Shown piece after piece: positions 7,340-12,340 of a DNA stretch of 12,340 bases. The position numbers and the translations under genes are program-made. Below the pieces are notes generated by a model. It made no database searches, was not told the DNA's origin, and saw only the letters and a list, made by a program, of their open reading frames with translations. The stretch's first letter is position 1. The number at the start of each line of letters is the position of its first letter. This DNA comes from an uncultured Saprospiraceae bacterium (GTDB lineage: Bacteria > Bacteroidota > Bacteroidia > Chitinophagales > Saprospiraceae). The DNA is taken from positions 1-12,340 of the forward strand of contig CALHBW010000291.1 of NCBI GenBank assembly GCA_937930625.1, given 5' to 3'.

Positions 7340-9469
7340 ATGCGCTACCTATTCCGCCTAAATGATACCCCCAAATCCTGTCGCCTGACATCTCAAAGAT
7401 GTCCGACGACTCACGCTCACCCTTACTTCATTTCTCGCCTTATGCTTTCGCTAATTTGTTGCTTGATATTCGGAAATACCTACGCACAAACCGCGAAAGC
7501 CCACGAACGAGCCGGCGACAAAGCAATGGACAACAAAGAATACTACGCCGCCTCACAACACTATAACAACTCCGTAAAAGTCCGTCCCAAAGCCAATGTC
7601 ATTTACAAATTTGCACAAGCAAGCCGCCTGTTTGGTGCTTACGAAGATGCTGATAAATCATACGCTATCGTAGCCAAAAGCAAGGATAAAAACCGTTTTA
7701 CGCAATTGGCATATTGGCAAGGCGTCATCAAAAAACACTTGGGACAGTACGACGAAGCGCAAGGGTTTTTCCGATTGTACGCGGTGCAGGATGGCGAAGC
7801 AGACAGCTTTTACCGACAAAAAGCAGAGCAGGAAATCCGCGCTTGCAAAATTGCCAAAGACCTCCGCGATGCACCGCTTGATGTACAAGTCGATTGGGTC
7901 GAGGGTGGTGTGAATACGCCTTTTTCGGAATTTGCGCCGCATCGGGTGGGCGATAGTTTGTTTTATTCGTCTATGCGTTTCAAAATTGCCGATAAAAAAG
8001 GACGCGAGCGTTATCGAAGTAATTTGTTGCTTTCGACAGGCGAAGACGAAAGTAAATCCTTTGAAGATTTTGAAAATAACCAAGAACATATCGCCAATAG
8101 TGCCCTAAGTTCAAATGGCGAACGCCTGTATTTTACCAAGTGCGAAGGTGGTGGCAGTCAGGATATTATTTGCCAGATTTATGTCCGCAAAAGCGCATCA
8201 GACGGCTCATGGCAGCCCGCCCAAAAACTCCCCGAAACGGTCAATATACCCGGCTTCACGGCTACGCATCCGAATGTAGGTTACGACAGCCTGCGCCAAA
8301 AAGAAATCCTGTTTTTTTCCTCCAATCGCTCCGGCGGACAAGGCAAAATGGATGTATGGTACAGCGAAATATTGCCGATGGGTGGCTATGGCGACGCGGT
8401 CAATCTCGGCGCGGCGGTCAATTCGATTGATGATGAGATTACGCCCTTTTTTCATATCGCTTCGCAGTCGCTCTATTTTAGTTCCAATTGGCATGAAGGG
8501 CTTGGCGGACACGACATCTTCAACACACGCCTCGAAGATGACAACTGGACGAAACCTATCAACGCGGGCTATCCTTTGAATAGCAGTTTCAACGATGTTT
8601 ACTTTGTGATAAATGCCGACAATTCAACGGGTTATCTGTCCTCCAATCGTACAGGTTCATTGAGCCTGAATGATGATGAAGCCTGTTGTAATGACATTTA
8701 TGCGGTCACATTGGCACTTGCGCCCGAAGCACCCTTGCCCTTTGAGGAGGAGTCTTCCGTCACCTTCATTACTGCCCCTGAAATTAAGATTGAAATTCCC
8801 GACGAACAGCCCCCGACCTACACGCCGCCACCGCCTGTCATCATTTCACAGACGCCTTACGTACCACCGCCGAGTACTACATTTACCGAAAAAAATATTA
8901 TCACACAATTAGAAGAACTACTACCCGTAACTTGTTTTTTTGATAATGATAAACCCGACCCGCGCAGCCTTGCCGCCACCACTAAAACCAATTACGAAGA
9001 TACCTATTTACGTTATTATGATTTAAGAGAAAAATACAAAAAAGAGTATGCACAAAATGAAGCCCAATTAGAGTGGTTGGTCGAAGATTTTTTTGATTGG
9101 GAAGTTCGCACGGGCTATCAAAATTTGGAAGTATTCGCAAGTATGTTACTAAGCGCATTGAACAAAGGTTATACAATTAAGGTTTCGATTAAAGGCTATA
9201 CAAGTCCACGCGCTTCGACCTATTATAATAATATTTTGGCGAAACGCCGTATTCATTCTGTGCGAAATTATTTCGGAACATTTGCCGAAAAAGCATTACA
9301 AAATTATATCAATTCAGGACAATTAATTTTTTACGAAACGCCCTTCGGAGAAACCACCGCCCCCAAAACCGTCAGCGATGCTCTGAATGACCGTCGAAAT
9401 TCGATTTACAGCCTCGAAGCCTCGCGTGAGCGTCGCGTGGAAATCGTGGAGATTGAACGTATTTATTGA
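7340..9469 (+). CDS. TPR/PD40/OmpA-like envelope protein (PorE-type architecture)
   Basis: 709 residues in the longest form. A hydrophobic secretion signal (34-48, likely cut before Gln50) is followed by two or three TPR units (about 53-150), then a PD40 beta-propeller (about 190-455) with repeats such as LFYSSMRF, LYFTKCEG, FFSSNRSGG and LYFSSNW. A proline-rich linker follows (about 485-515), then a C-terminal OmpA-like domain (about 530-709). That domain shows FFDND, GYTSPRAS (619-626), LAKRRIHSV and a final RERRVEIVEI. The order resembles PorE of the type IX secretion system, so an envelope-anchoring role is likely, but many Bacteroidota paralogues share it. The peptidoglycan-binding Asp of classic OmpA (GHTD) is replaced by Ser622. 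The start is uncertain: residues 1-33 look non-coding and contain a perfect hairpin, so ATG 7442 (675 residues) may be right, although its signal would then lack N-terminal basic residues. Confidence 0.8.
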   Translation: MRYLFRLNDTPKSCRLTSQRCPTTHAHPYFISRLMLSLICCLIFGNTYAQTAKAHERAGDKAMDNKEYYAASQHYNNSVKVRPKANVIYKFAQASRLFGAYEDADKSYAIVAKSKDKNRFTQLAYWQGVIKKHLGQYDEAQGFFRLYAVQDGEADSFYRQKAEQEIRACKIAKDLRDAPLDVQVDWVEGGVNTPFSEFAPHRVGDSLFYSSMRFKIADKKGRERYRSNLLLSTGEDESKSFEDFENNQEHIANSALSSNGERLYFTKCEGGGSQDIICQIYVRKSASDGSWQPAQKLPETVNIPGFTATHPNVGYDSLRQKEILFFSSNRSGGQGKMDVWYSEILPMGGYGDAVNLGAAVNSIDDEITPFFHIASQSLYFSSNWHEGLGGHDIFNTRLEDDNWTKPINAGYPLNSSFNDVYFVINADNSTGYLSSNRTGSLSLNDDEACCNDIYAVTLALAPEAPLPFEEESSVTFITAPEIKIEIPDEQPPTYTPPPPVIISQTPYVPPPSTTFTEKNIITQLEELLPVTCFFDNDKPDPRSLAATTKTNYEDTYLRYYDLREKYKKEYAQNEAQLEWLVEDFFDWEVRTGYQNLEVFASMLLSALNKGYTIKVSIKGYTSPRASTYYNNILAKRRIHSVRNYFGTFAEKALQNYINSGQLIFYETPFGETTAPKTVSDALNDRRNSIYSLEASRERRVEIVEIERIY
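7380..7407. repeat. REP-like hairpin near the 5' end of the envelope gene
   Basis: GACATCT (7387-7393), loop CAA, AGATGTC (7397-7403): a perfect 7-bp stem. GTCG (7380-7383) can extend it by pairing with CGAC (7404-7407) across a 3-base bulge. The shape resembles short REP-type palindromes scattered in bacterial genomes. Only one copy is in this window, so membership of a family is a guess. It lies between the two possible start codons of the envelope gene. Confidence 0.5.
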
Positions 9470-9561
9470 TGAGTTAATGGGTTGACGAGTTGTTGAATTG
9501 ACGTCACCTCATCAATTCGTCACCTCATCACCTCATCAACTCATCAACCCGTCAACTCATC
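9468..9561. repeat. Octamer tandem repeat forming an imperfect palindrome
   Basis: The left arm has four octamers: GATGAGTT, AATGGGTT, GACGAGTT, GTTGAATT (9468-9499). After GACGTCAC the right arm has six octamers of the reverse-complement type: CATCAATT, CGTCACCT, CATCACCT, CATCAACT, CATCAACC, CGTCAACT, then CATC (9510-9561). The outer parts of the arms pair over more than 20 positions. The differences are mostly G/A or C/T changes, several of which G-U pairs would tolerate in RNA. It fills the whole gap between two same-strand genes and begins inside the upstream stop codon. It could act as a terminator or mRNA-stabilising structure, but no T-run follows. Confidence 0.8.
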
Positions 9562-9564
9562 TCT

Positions 9565-10038
9565 ATGAAAGAAATTTGGAACATATTAGAAGAAGTGAAA
9601 GACCCGGAAGTGCCGGTGTTGTCGGTAGTGGATTTGGGTGTTGTGCGTGAGGTGCGCGTAGAAAATGAGCAAGTGGAGGTCGTGATAACGCCAACTTATA
9701 CGGGCTGTCCGGCAATGAATGTGATTGAAATGGACATCAAGGCAACGCTCGCTTCAAAAGGTTATAAAAACCCGAAAGTAAGCACCGTTTTAAGTCCGCC
9801 GTGGACAACCGACTGGCTCTCCGAAGCAGGTAAACAGAAGTTAAAAGCCTACGGCATCGCGCCGCCTGTGGGAAGTGTTGATAAAGCGGATTTGATAGGG
9901 GAGGAGCGCAATATCGAATGTCCGCAATGTAACTCCACGAACACTCAAATGATTAGCCAATTTGGTTCAACTGCCTGCAAAGCCCTCCACAAATGCAACG
10001 ACTGCCTCGAACCCTTCGATTATTTTAAATGCCATTAG
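9565..10038 (+). CDS. paaD: PaaD-like protein (MIP18/DUF59 family)
   Basis: 157 residues, the usual length for PaaD (also named PaaJ) of the phenylacetyl-CoA epoxidase system. Residues 1-100 form a MIP18-type domain with DPEVP (13-17), VVDLG (21-25) and TYTGCP (44-49, Cys48). The stretch SPPWTTDWLSEAG (77-89) is typical of PaaD. The C-terminal part carries a probable zinc site: Cys119-Pro-x-Cys122, then Cys144-x-x-Cys147, with Cys138 and Cys156 nearby. In phenylacetate degradation PaaD accompanies the PaaABCE oxygenase and is believed to help metal or Fe-S maturation. No paaA, paaB, paaC or paaE is visible in the window, so this is either an orphan copy or one serving a distant cluster. The ATG directly follows the octamer repeat and has no clear Shine-Dalgarno sequence. 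It is convergent with the redoxin gene. Confidence 0.82.
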   Translation: MKEIWNILEEVKDPEVPVLSVVDLGVVREVRVENEQVEVVITPTYTGCPAMNVIEMDIKATLASKGYKNPKVSTVLSPPWTTDWLSEAGKQKLKAYGIAPPVGSVDKADLIGEERNIECPQCNSTNTQMISQFGSTACKALHKCNDCLEPFDYFKCH

Positions 10039-10040
10039 CA

Positions 10041-10263
10041 ATGAGTGAATTTTTCAATGCGACAATGAAAATGAGTGAATGAGTGAATTTTGAATGAGTG
10101 AATTTTTCAATGCGACAATGCTAAAATGCGTTAATGCGACAATGAAAATGAGTGAATGAGTGAATTTTGAATGAGTGAATTTTTTAATGCGACAATGCTA
10201 CAATGACAATGAGTGAATGAGTGAATTTTGAATGAGTGAATTTGTTAATGTAATAATTTTGAA
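10041..10263. repeat. Tandem repeat block, three copies of a compound unit
   Basis: Compound units begin at 10065, 10142 and 10203 (spacing 77 and 61 bases) after a partial copy at 10041. Each has the form ATGAAA or ATGACA, ATGAGTGA twice, ATTTTGA, ATGAGTGA, then ATGCGACA-type elements. The 16-base difference in length is an extra AATGCG-type segment in the first unit. Exact 25-base cores lie at 10079-10103, 10156-10180 and 10217-10241. Nearly every sub-element begins with ATG and has a 7-8 base period. It starts right after the paaD-like stop codon. Confidence 0.9.
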
Positions 10264-10348
10264 ATGTAGTAATGATATTTACTCATCTACTCATTTCATC
10301 ATTTACTCATTTCAGATTCACTCATTCACTCATTCAAAATTCACTCAT
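10217..10348. repeat. 25-bp perfect inverted repeat between convergent genes
   Basis: The core at 10217-10241 is exactly the reverse complement of 10324-10348, with 82 bases between. Transcribed from either side it can fold into a long stem, so it may serve as a two-way terminator or RNA-end protector for the convergent paaD-like and redoxin genes. The stem is AT-rich and has no adjacent T-run, so termination is not certain. Another exact copy lies at 11220-11244. Confidence 0.8.
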
Positions 10349-10386
10349 TTATTGACGCATTGTAGCATTACATCATTGTAGCATTA
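10270..10386. repeat. Reverse-oriented octamer repeat block
   Basis: Units such as TTTACTCA, TCTACTCA, TTTCATCA and TTCACTCA run head to tail and are the reverse complement of the ATGAGTGA-type units in the block to the left. They are followed by GCATTGTAGCATTAC-type units matching the ATGCTACA elements. The block runs up to the redoxin stop codon at 10387-10389. Together with 10041-10263 it makes the whole 348-base gap one large imperfect palindrome; no gene is seen in it. Confidence 0.85.
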
Positions 10387-11070
10387 CTAATTCCGCTTGC
10401 GTCTTTTGGCAGGAAGTACATCGGCGGCGGCGGAGAGTTCTTCGGCAAATTCTTTTTTCCATAAGATTTCGCAACCTTGACTTGGGATGGACTTGAGTGT
10501 AGGCAATTCGCCGATAAGTAGCTCATCGACGGCATCAGCTACGTATTGGATGCTGACCTGAGCAGCTTCCCATGTATTATCATCTATCGCGCCGATATAG
10601 CGGATGATATTTTTTTCTTTCTTTATCTGAACGACAACGGCTTGTGTCATGTGTGTAGCACCAAACTTCATCGCAATGTGTTGGGTCGTATCTTGAAGGT
10701 AAGCGAATGGATAGTTTTTTTCCTTTGCAAGCAGTTTCATCCGCTCAAAAGATTCGTCAGGACTGATATTTTCGCGTCCCGGATTGACGGCAATCACGGG
10801 GTAGCCTTTCATCGCATATTTTTTGTGCAATGCAATGATACGTTGCTCATACGCTTGCGAAAACGGACAGGCATTGGAAGTGAACACAATAATATAGCCT
10901 TTTACATTATTGTAGTCGGAAAGACTGACCGCCATATCCACGCCATTCATAGTATTGGAGGCGTTTGGAAGGCTGAAATCTTTGATTTCCTGACTTACTT
11001 GATACCCGTTTTGAGCGTTTAGAGTTGGGAGTAAAGTGGAAATTAATGCTATTACAATAAGTTTCCTCAT
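10387..11070 (-). CDS. Secreted redoxin-like (AhpC/TSA fold) protein
   Basis: 227 residues with a signal peptide (MRKLIVIALISTLLPTLNA, likely cut before Gln20), so it acts in the periplasm. The fold is read from VFTSNACPFSQAYEQRI (62-78), PVIAVNPG (91-98), PFAYLQDTTQHIAMKFGATH (121-140) and a late Gly-Cys-Glu-Ile-Leu-Trp (199-204). These match a family of redoxin-domain proteins with a CPxxxxYExR site. Only Cys68 is present at the active site: the second position of the usual CxxC is Ser71, as in peroxiredoxin-like rather than disulfide-exchanging members. The residue expected to be the conserved cis-proline is Gln143 (THMTQ), which is unusual. The tail is basic (KRRKRN). A peroxidase or thiol-binding role is possible, but no substrate can be named. 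It is downstream of, and on the same strand as, the thioredoxin-fold lipoprotein, 207 bases away, and its ends are embedded in repeats. Confidence 0.75.
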   Translation of the reverse strand: MRKLIVIALISTLLPTLNAQNGYQVSQEIKDFSLPNASNTMNGVDMAVSLSDYNNVKGYIIVFTSNACPFSQAYEQRIIALHKKYAMKGYPVIAVNPGRENISPDESFERMKLLAKEKNYPFAYLQDTTQHIAMKFGATHMTQAVVVQIKKEKNIIRYIGAIDDNTWEAAQVSIQYVADAVDELLIGELPTLKSIPSQGCEILWKKEFAEELSAAADVLPAKRRKRN

Positions 11071-11166
11071 ATTGAAAATATTGGTGACTTTGGGGGCGTC
11101 GGCGATAAAACGCCTGTTTTCTTAGATTATTTGCAAACAGAGTGCCAGCGATAATGCTGCAATCAA

Positions 11167-11277
11167 TATGAGTAAATGAATATATGATTAAATGAGTAAA
11201 TATCATTATTACATTAATTATTCACTCATTCAAAATTCACTCATTGAAAAACATTATAGCATTGTCTCATTATCTTA
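11167..11277. repeat. Repeat-rich gap with a fifth copy of the 25-base core
   Basis: ATGAGTAA/ATGAATAT/ATGATTAA/ATGAGTAA units (about 11168-11200) face TTCACTCATT-type units. Bases 11220-11244 are identical to 10324-10348. ATGAGTAAATATCATTA (11192-11208) is the exact reverse complement of 10270-10286. The block runs to the lipoprotein stop codon at 11278-11280. The redoxin gene is thus bracketed by matching repeats. Confidence 0.85.
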
Positions 11278-11880
11278 TTACATAAGATTCTTAAATGTTA
11301 ACAATGGTTGTATGACTGCTTTTAATTCATCATAATTAAAAGCCTTTTCGTAGAACATCCATGTTTCGGCACTATTATCGACAAAAAGCGTGGCGGGGAG
11401 CTGTCCTCGCCAGTCTTCATCAATAAAATTATAAATCATTTCTCGTCTTGCAATATCCAAAGAAAGTACCTGACCGGACAAGCCTTTTTTCCGTACAAAT
11501 GGCAAAACTTTACTTTGCATATCTTTCGATGAGTCCAGATTAACGTACACCAATTGTACTTTATTGTCTGTTTTCAGTTCTTGATATATCTGCTCATAAC
11601 AAGCCATTTGCCTGATACATGGTTGACAATCAATCGAAAAGAAAGTATAAATGTACAGAATGTCATTGTTAATGTCAAGTAAATCTTCAAATTGATCGAA
11701 ACGAATCTTACGTAGTGAAGGCGTATCTGCCGCTTTGAATGTACACTTTTGTATGGTAGAAACGTTTGATTTGTTTTTGGTCACAGTATTGTCAGTATCA
11801 TTTTTGCAGCCAATAAATAAAAATGGTATTAGTAGTAGGAAATTTTTGATTTTTGATTTTTGATTGATTTTGCTTCGCAA
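11278..11880 (-). CDS. Thioredoxin-fold lipoprotein
   Basis: 200 residues. The N-terminus has basic residues, a hydrophobic stretch (FLLLIPFLFIG) and a lipobox Cys25 (LFIGC), so it is probably a membrane-anchored lipoprotein. The thioredoxin fold shows YIYTFFSIDCQPCIRQM with Cys85 and Cys88, LVYVNLDSSKD (110-120), and LPATLFVD (161-168) with cis-proline Pro162. The CxxC pair suggests thiol-disulfide exchange in the cell envelope, as in TlpA/ResA-type proteins; partners are unknown. The first usable start in frame is TTG at 11878-11880; a TAA stop lies upstream at 11914-11916 and no ATG occurs before the signal sequence. That TTG lies in the stem of a 7-bp hairpin. Residues 6-13 are encoded by a three-copy heptanucleotide repeat. 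An ATG at 11898-11900, with an A-rich leader, is out of frame and would come into frame if one repeat unit were gained. The translation start is therefore uncertain, and the gene may be phase-variable. Confidence 0.75.
   Translation of the reverse strand: MRSKINQKSKIKNFLLLIPFLFIGCKNDTDNTVTKNKSNVSTIQKCTFKAADTPSLRKIRFDQFEDLLDINNDILYIYTFFSIDCQPCIRQMACYEQIYQELKTDNKVQLVYVNLDSSKDMQSKVLPFVRKKGLSGQVLSLDIARREMIYNFIDEDWRGQLPATLFVDNSAETWMFYEKAFNYDELKAVIQPLLTFKNLM
11843..11863. repeat. Heptanucleotide repeat TTTTTGA x3 in the lipoprotein gene
   Basis: Three perfect TTTTTGA copies on the plus strand (TCAAAAA on the coding strand) cover codons 6-13 of the lipoprotein, followed by a partial TTGA. Because 7 is not a multiple of 3, any single-unit change shifts the reading frame. 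Such repeats near a 5' end are a known basis for slipped-strand phase variation in surface genes of other bacteria; here it is an inference. Confidence 0.85.
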
Positions 11881-11883
11881 AAT
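11867..11883 (-). promoter_or_regulatory. Hairpin covering the TTG start codon
   Basis: On the coding strand ATTTTGC, loop GAA, GCAAAAT: a perfect 7-bp stem. The TTG start of the lipoprotein lies in the first arm. In the message this could hide the start and reduce translation. It could equally be a chance palindrome in AT-rich DNA. Confidence 0.45.
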
Positions 11884-12024
11884 GTATTTATGTATTGCAT
11901 TTTTTATGATTTTTTAATGAAAATGATTGTGAAATTGTATGATTGTACTAACAACAGGATAAATTTTGGAAAATGCCGATGTTGCATATTTCACGCGGAG
12001 TACGCAGAGATTTTATAGTATTGA

Positions 12025-12032
12025 CAAAGGTA
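12025..12032 (-). promoter_or_regulatory. Candidate -7 element of the lipoprotein gene
   Basis: On the minus strand this reads TACCTTTG, an exact match to TAnnTTTG, followed by TC. It would start a message near 12018 with a leader of about 138 bases before the TTG. The -33 region is poor and contains a run of seven C (about 12040-12046 on the plus strand as G). Confidence 0.45.
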
Positions 12033-12089
12033 AGATATGGGGGGGAAATAATCACATTCTAAAATTAGAATTTTAACTTAACTTGACGT

Positions 12090-12121
12090 GATTAGTTGAT
12101 TGGTTAATTAGTTGTTAGTCA
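12090..12121. repeat. Octamer tandem repeat (GATTAGTT type)
   Basis: GATTAGTT, GATTGGTT, AATTAGTT, then GTTAGTCA: four octamers head to tail in non-coding DNA. The consensus differs by one or two bases from the GATGAGTT units at 9468-9499, which supports a common repeat style in this genome. Confidence 0.7.
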
Positions 12122-12340
12122 AGGTGTTATTGATGCTCAACCTTGCAAAAGGTGGCTTGTTTTGTGAGTAAAAATAAATACGTTTTTACATGAAATAATA
12201 TGAGTGTGACACACATTCGTGGATTTATAATGTGAAATCAAAAAAAATAAGCCGTATAACAAAATAATGGGAAACTCCGTAATGACTGCTTTAGCTGTCA
12301 AGTAGGTAGCAAAAACCATGTAAGTCATTGTTTTTAAAGA

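Larger units (their letters stand above)
11881..12340. other. 460-base gap without a convincing gene
   Basis: It holds the probable leader and promoter of the lipoprotein gene (to about 12032), a nine-base repeat ACGCGGAGT/ACGCAGAGA (11993-12010), overlapping small palindromes around TTCTAAAATTAGAA (about 12058-12071), the octamer repeat at 12090-12121 and an AT hairpin GTAAAAA/TTTTTAC (12168-12174 with 12183-12189). A minus-strand frame of 63 codons (12137-12328) is open to the right edge of the window but has no recognisable motif and is not called. Confidence 0.6.

Noticed and set aside
10041..10386. Possible CRISPR array
   Set aside because: The repeats are short-period and degenerate, the spacing (77, 61) and content between cores are themselves repeats, and no cas genes are present.
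10546..11022. Long plus-strand frame of 158 codons opposite the redoxin gene
   Set aside because: It is the antisense shadow of a gene with a signal peptide and a clear family fold; its own peptide is low in sense.
10041..11277. Insertion sequence around the redoxin gene
   Set aside because: Repeats bracket the gene, but no transposase or target-site duplication is visible and the enclosed gene is a redoxin.
12137..12328. Minus-strand frame of 63 codons reaching the right edge of the window
   Set aside because: No known motif, no convincing promoter, biased composition; it overlaps AT-rich hairpin sequence.

Overview
The window looks like chromosomal DNA from a member of the Bacteroidota (class not resolved). 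The signs are promoter elements of the TAnnTTTG type, no clear Shine-Dalgarno sequences, a TPR/PD40/OmpA-like envelope protein of the PorE type, secreted redoxin-fold proteins, and an S9 peptidase with a Bacteroidota-type signal peptide. No rRNA, tRNA, CRISPR array, integrase or transposase was found.

Layout. 1-374: AT-rich gap with short tandem repeats and an intrinsic terminator serving the minus-strand gene. 375-2819 (-): secreted S9 peptidase of the glutamyl-endopeptidase type. 2820-3096: divergent promoter region with a 17-bp palindrome. 3097-7256 (+): two overlapping genes, an OLD-family ATPase/TOPRIM nuclease and a UvrD/PcrA-type helicase, which together form a Gabija-like anti-phage system. 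7340-9469 (+): TPR/PD40/OmpA-like envelope protein. 9565-10038 (+): PaaD-like MIP18-family protein without paaABCE beside it. 10039-10386: repeat-filled gap between convergent genes. 10387-11070 (-): secreted redoxin-like protein. 11278-11880 (-): thioredoxin-fold lipoprotein with a TTG start and a heptanucleotide repeat at its 5' end. 11881-12340: no convincing gene.

How the genes work together. Only the nuclease/helicase pair is a clear functional unit: the stop and start codons overlap (ATGA), a good promoter lies directly upstream, and the base composition is AT-richer than in the neighbouring genes, which suggests a transferred defence cassette. The two thioredoxin-fold proteins may both act on thiols in the envelope, but 207 bases separate them. 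The others look like independent housekeeping or envelope genes.

The most unusual non-coding feature is a family of degenerate 7-8 base tandem repeats (ATGAGTGA, GATGAGTT, GATTAGTT, TTACTCAT, TTAATCA types) in most gaps outside the defence pair. Five exact copies of one 25-base unit lie on the two sides of the redoxin gene. A related 7-base repeat lies inside the 5' end of the lipoprotein gene, where a change in copy number would move the reading frame.
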